Shown: piece after piece, positions 25,126 to 37,959 of the stretch
Position numbering within the stretch: position 1 is the stretch's first letter
How the letters are laid out: each line of letters opens with the position of its first letter
Assembly (NCBI GenBank): GCA_014058105.1
Contig: JACGCM010000018.1
Coordinates: 682,001 to 746,000, forward strand
Direction: 5' to 3'
Origin: Kingdonia uniflora
Taxonomy: Eukaryota; Streptophyta; Magnoliopsida; Ranunculales; Circaeasteraceae
Length of the DNA: 64,000 nt
Program-made: the position numbers and the translations under genes
The notes under the pieces: generated by a model
What the model saw: only the letters and a program-made list of their open reading frames with translations
Databases searched by the model: none
What the model was told of the DNA's origin: nothing

Positions 25126-26601
25126 ATGGTTACTTCTAGACTACCGGCTACATGCATCCAGCTCGATGTTTAAGTGGAGCCGGAGCAACTTACAGAACTA
25201 CGGATGAATCTCAGCGCTGAAATAGAGAAATGCACTGAGCTCGACCTTCAGTTAACTAAGGATCGGGAGCTCCGCGAGAAAGAGCTCTACACAAAATGAC
25301 AAGCTTAATTGAGAGCGCTCAAATGGCATGATGACCAGATAACAATAATATTGACTGCTCTAGAGGTTCATCAAAATACTTATCAGGCTCCTCAAGCCTA
25401 AGGTCACGATCAGTTACCAGAGACCTCCAGTATTTTGGTAAGGGAAAGATTAGGACCTTGAGGAGTAGTCTGTAAAGCTATTTCTTGGAATCTGCAGTAC
25501 GAACCATAGCCCTACATACATTTGGGGGGCGAAGTTTACTCCAAAGTCCGCCGAGGTCACCAAATTTCCGTCTGTTGGGAAGAAGAACAGCGACCTCAAC
25601 ATCAAGTTCTACCACGAGATTGCCTGAGTGAAGGTATGGGCACTCATCATCCACAACCTGCTCATCCAGCGATTCAACCAACACGTCATTACACCACGAA
25701 AGAACATTTGGCCCAACGAATTAAGGAGTTGATCGAAGCAGAAGTTCTGGGTACTACCGGCGAGATCATAAAATTATATGGAAGTCTGATTGCTAAAAAG
25801 CTATTCGATATGGAGATACCAAAACGTTTCCATACTTTTAAAATTCTTAAATACAAAGGTACTGACCCAAAGGAGCACATTCAGCAGTACCGTGATTCAT
25901 TGGGGTTATACTTTAATCTCAACAACATCCTCTGCCATCTATTCACCACAAGTCTACAGGAGGAACCACTCTGATGGTCCCACTCTCTCCTTGAGGACTC
26001 CATATATACATTCGACCAGCTGCATAAATAGTTCATCAAGACATATGCTCACAACAGGGACAAAGAGGAGAATATATATCCTCTTATCAATCTTAAATAG
26101 TCACACGGAGCGAAGCTCGAGGATTTTGTGAATAAATTTTTAGAGCTCGCGCGTAAAGTGGATAACATTGAGTTGAAAAAAGTTGTTACTGTTTTTACCA
26201 ACGGGCTCCAGCTCGACTGCAAGGCCAAAGAACACCTCTTCCTCAACAAACCTGCGACCTTGGAGGATATGATCACCAAGGTCAACAGTTACGTCGACCT
26301 GGGGATGATGATGTCTAAGAGACAAAAATCTACTAAATTCATCCTCTCCACTAAAGGCCCATCTACAGATCGAAGCACTGAACCAAATGAGGAACTTGGA
26401 GATCAGAAGCGTACCAAGGGCAATACTGGCTACCCTCGGAATGGCGGTCTACCGAACAAACCCATCCTCCCAAAGATGAACGTCCAAATCTCTACAATTT
26501 TTCCACTATTTTTGAAGGATAAACTCTACCGTGTAACTCAACAACTGGAACCAATCGATAGTCGACCATTTTTCCAGCATCATATGGTAAACCATCATTA
26601 A
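25126..26601 (+). pseudogene. gag: TatA-2 gag
   Basis: Start ATG at 25126 (MVTSRLPA), 52 bases after the primer site, but a stop follows at codon 16. The core is well kept from 25682: HYTTKEHLAQRIKELIEAE, YKGTDPKEHIQQYRDSLGLY, FTTSLQEEPL, then after a frameshift LARKVDNIELKKVVTVFTNG and HLFLNKPATLEDMITKVNSY. This is the retrotransposon gag fold (capsid). The C-terminal part is basic, with NGGLPNKPILPKMNV. No CCHC knuckle is visible. Another stop at 25972 separates the halves. Confidence 0.9.
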
Positions 26602-26766
26602 GCTGACAATTTCTATGGTTTATAGAGGTTGCTCGAGTATATTTTTAAAGAGGGATGGATGCTCAAATATATTGTCGACCTGTAATCATACAACGATTGT
26701 TGCTATATGAAGTAGTTTGAAGTTATTCAGGTCAATGATCAAGCTGAGGATAAGCATCTTTACCAT

Positions 26767-27519
26767 ATGCACCACAACAACATGATCACAATCAATCTGA
26801 TCACCAATTCTAATAGATCAAAATGCAGGAGACTATTAGAATGCTACGATCTGATACCTCAAGACAAAGATGCCAAACTTCTTCCTAAGTCAAGCAATCG
26901 CCGGCTTGGGATTTCTTTCAAAAATTACGATACTAGACATGTTAAATTTCCATATCATGATACGTTAGTAATAATGCCCAAAATGAAGAAGTTTGCCATG
27001 CACACGATAATGATTGATACTGGAAGCGGTATTGAGAAACTATTTCAGAGCACTATCGACCAAATGGGTTTGGCCGACCAAGTAATTCAGAGCGACACCG
27101 ATATCAATCGGTTCAATGGTTCCGGAGAAGAATGAGTAGGCAAGATCATCTTTCCTATTACCGTAGGACCAGCCATCATTGACGTCATTTTCGATATCAT
27201 CAACGCCAAATCTTGTCATCTCGGGATTATAGGCCACTTCTGGATTCACAAAATGGATGCAATTGCTTCCACATATCATCAGGCACTCCGATTCAAATAC
27301 GACAATGATATTAATGAGATTAGGGGTAGTCAGAAGCTCTCTCGAGCTTGTGAAAATACCGTCTCTGCTATCCTAAATACTTTTGACAAATTTCCTGCTT
27401 ATCAATTACAGGAAGCTGATCACCTCAACGATCAACCTTCAATGAAGGAGCTCACAGAATATAACAACATTGATCAACCTTCCATGAAAATGATGCTCTC
27501 ATTAATTTCTTGTAACTAA
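26767..27519 (+). pseudogene. pol: TatA-2 aspartic protease
   Basis: The active-site stretch TIMIDTGSGIEKLFQS keeps the catalytic Asp (GAT at 27016). Then come ADQVIQSDTDINRF and the C-terminal block SQKLSRACENTVSAILNT. A stop at 27133 and a frameshift to the frame at 27253 break it. The order gag, protease, RT matches the lineage. Confidence 0.87.
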
Positions 27520-27529
27520 ATCGAGACGT

Positions 27530-28430
27530 TTATGCGTGGTCTTTCAAAGAAATACCTGGGGTCGATCTGGCCAAGGCATGTCAGAAATTAGCCATCAACA
27601 TCAACGCAATGGTGATCAAATAGAAATATCGATGATTGTCACCTCATCTTCGAGATGAAGTTAACACCGAGATCATGAAATTGATCAAAGTGGGATTCAT
27701 TCGAGAAGCCAAATATCCAAACTGGATATCCATAATTGTCGTTGTCCCTAAGAAGAACAGAAAAGTCTGAGTTTGTGCAGATTTCACCGAACTGAACAAA
27801 CATACTCCAATGGATAGGTTCCCTCTTCCCAACATTCATTAGATCCTCGATTCTATAGCAGGCCATGAACTCCTATCAATGAAGGATACTGCTTCAGGAT
27901 ACAATCAAATTCTTCTTTTGGAAGAAGATCAAGAAAAGACAACTTTCATTACTGAAAGAGGTCTTTATTGCTACAAAGTCATGCCCTTCGGACTTAAAAA
28001 TTTGGGTGCCACATATCAACGGTTGATGACTACTATTTTCAAAACACATCTAGGGAAAGTCGTTGAAGTCTTCATCGATGATCTCTAGTGCAAGAATATA
28101 TAGTCAGCCAATCACATCTCAGATCTCAACACTATATTCATCATTTTTCGATCTTGCAGGATGCGTCTCAACCCTGATTAATATAAATTCGGGGTACATT
28201 TTAGCTGATTTCTAGGCCACCTCATCAGCAAGAAGGGGATTGAGGCCGATCCAGATCAGGTTCGGGCTCTCCTCAACATGCCCTCTCCAAAATAATAAAA
28301 GACATTCAGAAACTTCTGGCAAGATTGCCGCTATCATCCGTTTTGTTTCTAAATCTTTAGACCACTGTCATTGGCTATTCTTATTACTCCTCAGTTATAC
28401 CAAACAAGGAAAAGTTTAGCCAAATACAGA
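27530..28430 (+). pseudogene. pol: TatA-2 reverse transcriptase
   Basis: The N-terminal part (KLIKVGFIREAKYPNWIS) starts near 27680. The palm has SGYNQILLLEEDQEKTTF, ITERGLYCYKVMPFGLKN and VFIDDL at about 28068-28085, with both Asp kept and a stop right after it (28086). It continues as decayed thumb with GHLISKKGIEADPDQVRAL near 28220-28270. Several stops. Confidence 0.9.
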
Positions 28431-28980
28431 GGTCACATGGACACCAGAATGCAAAACATCTTTTCAGGATCTCAAAGCCTATTTGAGAAGGTCTCCCATA
28501 ATGAGCACCCTAGTAGATGATGAGGAACTAATTATCTACCTAGTAGTCCCAGATACTTACCTCAGCTCAATTCTCATTCGCCTTGAAGGAAAAATCGAGA
28601 AACCAGTCAACTTCATTAGCAAAATCCTCACTCCAGCGTAAACGAGGTACTCTAAAATTGATAAACTACTTCTCATTCTTATTTACACTTTACAAAAACT
28701 CAGGCACTACTTCCAGGATCATTTAGTCAGAGTCATGACGATTTACCAACTTCGGTAAGTTCTATCAAAGAAAGAAATATCAAGGAGAGTCGAACAGTAG
28801 TAAGTCAGTTTGGAAGAACATGATATCATGTTCGAACAATGTTATTCTGAAAATGGTCATGCCGCTGCCAATTTTCTCACAGAATTTTTCAGTAGAAGAT
28901 CCTAAGTGGGAGGAGCACAACCCTGACCTTACAGAAGAAAATTCTGAAGATCCACCTCCATAACCATTTGACGAGTGAGT
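28431..28980 (+). pseudogene. pol: TatA-2 RNase H
   Basis: Classical RNase H after RT: TWTPECKTSFQDLKAYL near 28437, ELIIYLVVPDTYLSSILIR, FISKILTP and LRHYFQDHLVRVM. Two or more stops (for example at 28639). In the family this domain removes template RNA during cDNA synthesis. Confidence 0.86.
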
Positions 28981-28984
28981 GAAG

Positions 28985-29420
28985 TAAGTGGATTCAACAA
29001 AGTGGTGGAGATTTCTCACTGATGGATCAGCAGGACTTGCAGGGTCAGGAATCAGAATCGTTTTGATTATCCCTTCCATTGATAGAATTGAGAAGTCAAT
29101 CTGCTTAGATTTTGAGGCCTCAAATAATGTCACTGAGTACGAAGCTTTTATTCATGGACTCGACCTCGCTCTTGAGCTCAATGTCCCCTAACTCTTAGTT
29201 TACACAGATTCACTACTCAACATTCTCCAATACTCTAAGCAATTCAAGATGAATTGAAAGATGATCGAATACGCAGCCCTCATTGTAGATAGAATGAGTA
29301 AATTTGTGAAAGCAACTCTCGATTATCTTCCTCGAGGTAAAAATAGATAATCCAATTCCTTGGCATATCTAGTCGGGGTCTTAGGTATAGAAGCTCCATA
29401 TCTTTAGATCGAAATCATTT
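28985..29420 (+). pseudogene. pol: TatA-2 archaeal-type RNase H
   Basis: Second RNase H: WRFLTDGSAGLAGSG with the first acidic residue kept, then EASNNVTEYEAFIHGLDLAL and, after a stop at 29189, MSKFVKATLDYLPRG. Its place between RNase H and integrase marks the Tat lineage. Confidence 0.87.
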
Positions 29421-29429
29421 TAACCTCTA

Positions 29430-31279
29430 TCATTGATCACATTTCTATATGCTCGGCCAGTACTAGGGACGATAAAGGAAGAGACGACGATTGGCAAAAG
29501 CCTTTCTTAGCCTACCTCAGTATCAACAACAGTTGCAACAGACCACTCCAAGTAGATCCAAAAGAGCACCTGTAGCTAATCAACAACTCAAAGCGCTACA
29601 CTAATAAAAATAGTGTGCTATACTGCCTTTCCGTTCTGGGGCCTTACCTCAAGTGTCTCCCCAAACCAAAAGCAGATGAAATGCTCTTAAAATTAAATGA
29701 AGGGCCTTGAGACTCACATGCCGTAGGTCGTTCACTAGCAAACATAACTATTATACAAGGAGTATTCTGGCCTGATATGGGCAAGTAAGCAGAGGAGTAC
29801 TCACACATATGTGACACATGCCAAAGACGTAGACATATGATATACGCCCATTCGCTTGATCTTCATGCAAGCATGGTGTTCTGGCCACTCAATAGATGGG
29901 TACTTGATCTCATCAGTGAATTCCCTAACTCTCTAGGTAACCGCCGTCACCTACTCGTAACTAACGATTATTTTACAAAATGGGTAGAAGCAGTTTCACT
30001 ATGTCAAACTAGAAAATAAAAGGTCATATCCTTTACCTGGGAACACATCACCACTCGGTTTGGGTACCCCACCTAATTCGTATCGATAACGGGCCCCAAT
30101 TTATGGGAAAAAAAATTGTAACCTTCCATAACCAACACAATATCATCCACTCACCATCCAATCTTTACTTTCCTCAAGGCAACGGCCAAACCGAAATCAC
30201 CAACAAATCCATGGTGGATGGACTCAAAAAAAGGCTTCACTCGCAGAAAAAAAGGAATTGGGCTTGTGAAATACCTTATCTTCTATGGGCATATCATACC
30301 TCTCCAAGACAGTTAACAGGATGTGCCCCATTCTTCTTTGCCTATTGTACTGAGGCCCTCATTCCTTCTGAATACCATTATCCAGTTCAAGATCACAAGT
30401 AAATTGACATGGAAAATGAGGTCATTCAATAGATGGGTGCTTGATCTCATCGGTGAATTCCCTAACTCTCTAGGTAACCGTCGTTACCTACTTGTAGCTA
30501 CTGATTATTTTACAAAATAGGCTGAAGCAGTTCCATTATGTTGAACTAGAGAAAAAGAGGTCATACCTTTTATTTGGGAACACATCATCACTCAGTTTGG
30601 GTGCCCCCGCCTAATTCGTATCAATAACGGGCCCCAATTTATGGGAGAAAAAATTATAACCTTCCACAACCAACAAAATATTATCCACTCACCATCCAAT
30701 CCTTAGTATCCTCAAGGAAATGGCCAAGCCAAAATCACCAACAAATCCATGGTGGATGGACTCAAAAAATGGCTTCACTCGTAGAAAAAAGGGAATTGGG
30801 TTTGCGAGATACCTCATGTCCTATGGGTATATCGTACTACTCCTAGACAGTCAACAGGATGCACCCCATTCCTCTTTGTCTATTACACTGAGGCCATCAT
30901 TCCTTTTGAATTCCATTACCCAGTTCGAGATCACGAGTTAATTAACAAGGAAAATGAGTTTGAATTGGCTTGCAACCTCAATATGATCTATGAAACCAGG
31001 GAACGCGCCATCGTTAACCTAGGTCATTATCATCATATGCAAGCTAGATCGTACAACAGCAAAGTTAAAAACCGTACCTTCCAAATCGATGATCTCGTCC
31101 ATAGAGAGATTCGTCAACATCGCAAAGAGCCTCACGCTGGAAAATTAGTCAAAAATTGGGAGGGTCCATTCATTATCACAGGCCTCTCAGGCCTGAGATC
31201 TTATTATCTCATGATAGAAGAGGGAATTCCAATTTCAAATCCTTGGAATACTAGGCGACTGAAACGGTACTTTCATTAA
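29430..31279 (+). pseudogene. pol: TatA-2 integrase with duplicated catalytic core
   Basis: The zinc-finger region is at about 29650-29840 (SHAVGRSLANITI, CDTCQRR). The catalytic core is present twice in tandem: copy 1 about 29884-30420, copy 2 about 30421-30958. Copy 1 keeps all three catalytic residues by motif (NDYFTKWVEA, RIDNGPQF, NGQTEITN). Copy 2 has TDYFTK, RINNGPQF (second Asp to Asn) and NGQAKITN (Glu to Lys). Only one C-terminal domain follows (MIYETRERAIVNLGHYHHM, NWEGPFIITGLSGL, NPWNTRRLKRYFH, stop at 31277). The duplication makes this copy unusable even without the stops. Confidence 0.9.
29884..30958. repeat. Tandem duplication, 2 x about 537 bp, of the integrase core
   Basis: AATAGATGGG stands at 29891 and 30427, and GGAAAATGAG at 30411 and 30949, so the offset is 536-538 bases over the full unit. 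The copies differ at many sites. The sister elements at 4975-6240 and 52880-54060 have a single core. Confidence 0.95.
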
Positions 31280-31489
31280 GCATCTTACTACTCCATTTCC
31301 ATTTCTCATTTTTGATTTTTTATTTTCTCAATTCCAAAAGGTAGATTTTCATCTCCATCCAAAATCTAAATTCTAAGCTGATCAATGCAACTTCCAAGTT
31401 TTTCACAGCATCTCTCTACCTGCGAAGATTCAACCAAATTCTATATACTAAAAAATAGATAATACTAGCTTTCAATCGATTTTATAACA

Positions 31490-31980
31490 GTTAAATCAAG
31501 GATAACACTTGGTTTGGCTAACTCTACAAAATCTCTACGATTAAAAAAAATATAAAAACTTGTTTTATATCAAAGACTCTACCAAACATGAGATAGGGCA
31601 AAGGTAATACTAGCCTTCATCTACTTCAACTTGTTTGGGACATTATACAAGTTAAATCAAGGATAACACTTGGTTTGGCTGACTCTACTAAATCTCTGCG
31701 ATTGAAAAAAATGATGAAACTTGTTTTATATTAATGACTCTAACAGGTATAAGCTAAGGCAAAGGTAATACTAGCCTTCAACGCTTTCAATATGTCTGCA
31801 ACATTGCTACAGTAAAATCAAGATTCACTTGGTTTGGCTAACTCAACACATCTATGCGATTAAAAAAAATGTAAAAACTTGGTTTATATCAAAGACCCCA
31901 CCAGACATAAGATAAGGCAAATGTCATACTTGCTTTCATCTATTTCAATATGTCTACGACCAATATACTATTTATTTTCA
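31490..31980. repeat. 161-bp tandem array of TatA-2
   Basis: CACTTGGTTTGGCT recurs at 31506, 31667 and 31826. Each monomer also has TCAAAGACTC, GCAAAGGTAATACTAGCCTT and CTTGTTTGGGA-type blocks. About three units. No reading frame. Confidence 0.88.
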
Positions 31981-32047
31981 GGTCATAATACAATGGATTT
32001 TTTTCTATTACTGTAACGTCGGCCATGCTTTACCCTTCAGTAGGAGG

Positions 32048-35000
32048 TCAATCAAAATTCATCTTGCAACTTACAGTAACTCTGCCTCTCTCTATTTGAT
32101 CAGTAGGTCGAGGGCCTAAAATTGTTTTTATGAAGGCCATACAGTTCCCTTAATCTATATTGACTCTACAAATGCATTCCATGTCAGGCAAACTCTTGAA
32201 CAAGGTATCTCATTCTAACTCAAGTCTATTTATTTCCTACACAAAATATACAATGGTCGACTTTAACAGGTCTGCGCGTGACGCATGAGATACAATGATC
32301 CATAAAAAGTGAGATCTCACCTTCTAAAGGCGTAACTCCAAAATTGCATACAGTTTCTTCTGATGTGCCATTTCCATTTCCGCCTGAGCATTAAAAGCTA
32401 TATTCCCTTCCAATTTTTTGACAAATTTTGTTGATTCAGCCTGATTAATGTAACTCCAAAATCGCATACAGTTTCTAGGTCTACCACTTGGGCTCGAAGT
32501 CTCTCGATTTCTGCAATCAGCTCTTCTCTGGCCGAAGTATCCCTTAGTAAATTATCTTTTTCCTTTATTAGAATTTCCTTTGCCCTGATTTCCCCTTCCA
32601 AGACCTTCTCCTTGACCAGAGCAGCATCTAACTTGTACTGGCATTCCCTTAAATTTGTATTCTCTTTCTACACATGCCCTTGAATTCGAGCTACATCACC
32701 TTCCAGCTCTATAATTTGACCTGACAGGCTAACTACATCACCTTGGACTAGAGGAACTTTAACATCATTTCTACTCCCCCTTGAGCACATTCTAGCCTTG
32801 GCTTTCTTGACACGCGCATTGGCTTGCGCCAATTCGGTCTTCAATTGTGCCACCCTCTTATTTAAATTGTCACACTTTCGTTGCATCCCGCGAAACTCCA
32901 TATCCTTAGCGGGTAGGGCTATATGCAAATGTTCGACTGCTGTTTCCGAGGCTAATAGATTTTCTTGAGCCACTTTTAGCTCGTTATCTTTTTCAATCAT
33001 TTTTTGTTTCAGTCGATCCAGTTTGCTTCTGCAATTCTGAAGATCATCTTGAGATTGTCCATCCAATCTTTCTAGCGCCTGATACGATATTGAGCCATTT
33101 TAGCTTGGCTACCCTAAACCATAAGCGTGTCAATCTGACTATGAAGCTTCACAACGTGTTTTTTTTATCCCCGCAAGCTCTTTTAACCCCTTATCAATTA
33201 TGGCATCCTTCTCCTCGATCTTACGAGTAAGGTTGGCAACAGTCTGGGTTGCCTCAACAAACTTGAAGTGTACATTTACATGCTGGTCTTCTCTGTCCTC
33301 ATTCGCCTCCCACACCCTATCCAACTCCTCAATAAATTCTCAGTTGCATTGGAGTTCCTCATCTATGCGCTATCGCGTTAAATCTAATTCAACCTGCGTA
33401 ATATAGATACATTATAAATAGTTTGATTCAGAATACCCCTTCAACATATGTATATATATATATATATATATTCAAAAAAGATATCGAATTTTTAACATCT
33501 ACCGTGTACAACAACTTCTAGACTTAATGGTCGAAGTACGATCTCAGATGGATGCTCCATAACATATATTTCAGGGTCAAAGGTACAAGTTCTCTATATG
33601 CTACATTGTCTAAAACTCTTATTTTTCCTATGATCTATTATAGTATCATTTCCCTAAAAACTGATAACAAGTTTTTGGTCTGCCTCTACGCTCTTTGTTG
33701 TCTTATTTGCTTGGTAGCTTTATGTTAATATAGCATATAAGTCAAAAGGCATGTTACAATCTAATCTGCAGCTCTGCTTGCGAAGATAGCTAGGATGTAG
33801 AGATTTTTCTTTCCCTAGCAATCTCGGTCACTAAATCTTTTATTCTGAGACTTATTTCTCTAAGTGCCTACAAAAGGGTTATAAAAAAAAGAAGCTCAGC
33901 CTACCAAAGTCTATTCAATACACACAATCCAACAAATTTACAGAATACTTTCAAAATAATCATACAAAGTCATTTCTCTACCCTACCTTCCCATGCTCCC
34001 CCTCTAGGAGCTCGGTATCATCCCCTTAATTGTCCAAGGCCGTCTGGCGAGAGACACCATCCAACCCATCAACAACTCTAACCACAACCTTTTCAACTAC
34101 TTCATCATCTCCATACTCGACATAGGTATCTGCCTTAATAATATCCACTTCATCCATAGAATACCCCTTCAATATAAGGTAGCGCCCGAATCTTTTGCGC
34201 TCTGCCACCACCTCCTCCAGGTTCGTTCTCGCTTCTGCTTGAAGATGGCCAATCGCCACTGCGTCGGAAGCCTTCAGGGCCTCTAGATTTTTTACATCCT
34301 TGAGAGCATTAGCCTTCGCTCAAGCTACCTTCTTTTCAAGCTCGATCTTCACCTTCTTCAGCTCAGATTTCTACTCTTTGACTATGAGCCAAATCCCCCT
34401 CAAAAAACGAGTTACCTGGAAAGCACAATTCAACTTCAGCGTAAGCTTGAAATATAATACATAATTATATTTCACATAATAGAACATTAAAGACCTACCA
34501 TCTTGTTAGGTCCTCTATCTCGTGAAGTACCGTCAGCCTGTCCCTTTCGTCCACCTCTTTAAGATCATCCTTAGCAGTAAGTCATTCTTCAGTGACCTTT
34601 TCCCTCCACCTTCCCAAAGGTTCAATCCTTCTCCTTTTTTCTTTTCCTTTAACCTTACGATTTCCAATGGTACCAGAGGCCGAGAGATGCTTCAAAATCT
34701 ATTTTTTCGGAAATGTATGACCTAATTTGCTCGACATAATCGACTCCGGCTGAACCGAACTATCTATCCTTGGGGTCTTGCAAAAGTTCGTTCGCCCTTC
34801 CCCACTACTTCCTTTCTCCTTTCCATCATCAATACCCACCATCTGCCTGGTCGATTGAGATTTCTAAATTTTTTTGCACTTTCTCCCAACTCATTTCTTT
34901 CTTCTAAGGCAAAGTCCTTCCAAGACAAATTTGAGCTCTACCTCTTCCTCAACAACTTCGTCCAACAATGAATCTTTCCGTTCAACTTGGGATATCGGGC

Positions 35001-36520
35001 CTGCCACGCACAATATTTTTTATTATCAACAAAAGATCATACAGTTCAAACATATCAATATCATACATTATGCATTGCTATACTTGCTATGTTTTACAGT
35101 TCTAAAAAGAAGATCCAAAGGTTCTTTATCATCTCTCTGAAAGAAATTACCCTTCACCCAAATTAAGTTGTCATTCCAGGCTCGACCTGCTGAGTTCAGA
35201 TCGAAGAAGCGAGGCCGAGTTGCACTCGCAAAGAAATATGCCCCACCATTAGCATGATAATTCTTTGCCCCATAAAACTGTAATACATCCTCAGGGGATA
35301 TCCTCCTCACTTTCCCCTCATTCTCCCATTTTTTGTTCAGAAGGTCGCAAACACTTATTACCTCCTACATGTTCTTGTTCAATTGAACATGACATTCCCC
35401 AATATTATTCATAATCCATTTCGCCAAATTGGTAAGAGGAAGACTCAGCCCGTACTCTAATTGAGATAGGTAACATAAAAAGCCCTCTGAAATGTCACTC
35501 CGAACACTCTTATCAAATATTCTAACGAGGTCGATTCATCTATACAACTATCTCGTTTCTCTTCCTCCAAGTTGGTCAACAATTAAAAATACTCTCCCCC
35601 GTCACTACAGTACACCCCCTAAACAGCCTACCGGCGTATTCTATGCAGTTACCCCATATCTCTCCTACAGAAGCCTTAGCTTTACAAAACATTTTTAATG
35701 CATCCAAACAGGGAGGATAGGTTACCAATTTGCCAAGAAAACCTAGAAATTGTTCAAACCCTACTTTAACCTCACAGTCTAACATTTCAATTTCAGACTC
35801 TACCGTATGACCAGGGGTCAACACCTCGTTAACAAGGAAATTATCCATCTCAACTACAATTCTACAGGCAAAGGTTTGATCCTACGCAAATACCTATCAC
35901 GTTCGACCTGCATAAAGGTTCAGGTATCTATCATTATCTCATACACATCGATCATGCACATACAAAATATCTTTCATATATTCTATATATATTTCAAATT
36001 TTTTAGATTGCGATAAATAGTGATTTTTTAGAGATTTGCTTAAAACAGAATACGATTTGCAAAAAACACAAACATATAGCGCACGTCTCTACTAACCTTC
36101 TATGTCAGAATAAGAATCCGAAGCAGCGCAAAATCCTTCTCTCATAGCGCTGTTGTATAGCCACCAACATGATTTGGTTCCTGCAACACTCTTTGACTGT
36201 TGATCATTCTCAGATAAATCTTTCCCAAATCCTTTACAATTTTTTTGAGCTTCTGTCTCTTAGCACTCCAAGTTTTTGGAAGTTGTAAAACATTTGAATG
36301 ATTATAAAGAAGCACTATTTATTTTTTCTCTCTCTAACGGCTGGCAGCTATTGTGCCTCGCACGAGCCGTCCTAAGTTTTAGAACTGAGGCGTCCTCTCC
36401 ACTTTCCATGTCAGACGTCTGGTACCTTCTCAATAAAAATTTCTTTCCATGATTACCCCTACCCTCATATTTTAATCTATTTTTCTCTGCTTTTTCCATA
36501 TCTTTCTCCGACCTTCCCAT
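32048..36520 (-). pseudogene. TatA-2 antisense additional ORF (multi-exon)
   Basis: It runs opposite to gag-pol. Start ATG at 36520 (MGRSEKDMEKAEKNRLKYEG). Likely exons from AG/GT borders: 36520 to about 36107, 35881-35088 (donor GC), 35000-34499 (donor GTAGGT), about 34420-34000, about 33870-33775, and about 33390-32048 ending at a TGA. Exon 2 carries the PF04195-like domain (DVLQFYGAKNYHANGG, WVKGNFFQRDDKEPLDLLF). The last exon is a coiled coil (LDRVWEANEDREDQHVNVHF; KLDRLKQKMIEKDNEL; GMQRKCDNLNKRVAQLKTEL). A (TA)11 run at 33450-33471 lies in the intron before the last exon. Stops are fewer than in pol but present. Nuclear or cytoplasmic role unknown. Confidence 0.72.
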
Positions 36521-36892
36521 ACTCGCGATGACTCACACTCACATGATATTAGATTTTTGCAGCTTTAAATAAAAAAACCAAACTAGAAGCTCTTTCTTTT
36601 ATCTGTTCATGTTTCTTGTACTTATTGTACTAGTGATGTCATTTTCAAAGCTAACAAAAATTTCAAAATTATTCAAAATTGTTTATCAAAACAGTCTCAA
36701 ACGGCATTTGCAAATATAGAGGATCAATTTGACTTTCATCTTTTCTGTTAAATTCAAAAACATACGTTAATTTATGACTGCACTTTACATATAATTATAC
36801 CTAAAGCATCCTTGATGACCTGGGCGACCACATCCGATTAGGTATCCTTCAACAATCATCACATCTTCAAATTCAATTTCCTCCACAACATG

Positions 36893-37150
36893 CTATCTCA
36901 TTGCATTCTTTTGAGCTGCTGGGTCCATCGTTATTTCTCGGAACATCTCTTCGTGAAAACAACGTTCATATTCCCGCTCAATCCCAATCATATCCAAACC
37001 CTTAACACTCACCTCCTTCTCTGGTATTTCAGCATCATAATCCAACAACCCAAAAATACGCTCACGCACTTCGGCTATCTTAATAGCCAATGGCCCCACA
37101 GCGGCGTAACAGATTCTTTCAGAACGAGTCTACCTTATCATTATTTCCTT
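36893..37150 (-). pseudogene. Unrecognised antisense frame upstream of the TatA-2 additional ORF
   Basis: Open on the minus strand from about 37147, with ATG at 37099: MGPLAIKIAEVRERIFGLLD, then IGIEREYERCFHEEM. After a stop at 36893 the same frame continues with EEIEFEDVMIVEGYLIG. It is acidic and protein-like. It may be an upstream exon of the antisense ORF or a separate small ORF. The corresponding regions of the sister copies are outside the window or cut off, so conservation cannot be tested here. Confidence 0.35.
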
Positions 37151-37959
37151 CCACCTTTTTCTTCCACCTCAACCCCCTCTTTATTTTATACCCCGTCTGG
37201 CTATAAAATTCTATGCAGCTCATGATGTTCTCCTATTATATCGCAACTGATACCATAGAATCTTGGAAAAAGTTATATCTGAACATATCTCTTTCTATCA
37301 AACTATATCATTTCATCTTATTTTATATCAACCTTATTCCTTCTGGCAAACTGTCACAGATCGACCCACCATTCAAAAATTTGTATAATTTCCTTTCTTC
37401 TATATTTTTATCCCACCTCAGGTTGACCTTATGGTATCTACATGACAACATATTTCTAAAAGTTCGATTATGATAACAATAATTTTTATGTCATATATAT
37501 ATCATCTTATCAGTATCTTGGCAAACTCATAACATTATTCTTAGCTTGATTCCAGACACACTCTATTCTATATCAATACAATGTTTGGTGAACATATATT
37601 ATTCATTTCAAATCAAATTATATATATATTTACAGATAACAAGTCTTTCATAATACTCAGAGATCAGATACATTTACAGATAACAATTTTTTTTTAATGC
37701 TTTTACAAGTAACAGGTTATTCCGGTGCTCTATACATCAAGTCCTTCAGTTCGTCCTGCGTCAGTGATCTTTTGCCCTGGCGCAAAATAGAAATTGTAAA
37801 TAGAAAAAAGCTTCTCTCACATGAGTTTGGTCAATACTAGTCAAACTTCAATTAAAAACTATCCAAGCAGTATACTTAGTGCTAGAGCCAACTCTTCAAA
37901 CTTAAGGTCTTCTTAGTAAATAAAAGTGATAGAAATATAGAAGCAAACTTCCACTGTTC
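37151..37959. other. AT-rich stretch near the TatA-2 3' end
   Basis: No credible frame or repeat seen between the two antisense frames of the 3' region. Confidence 0.5.
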
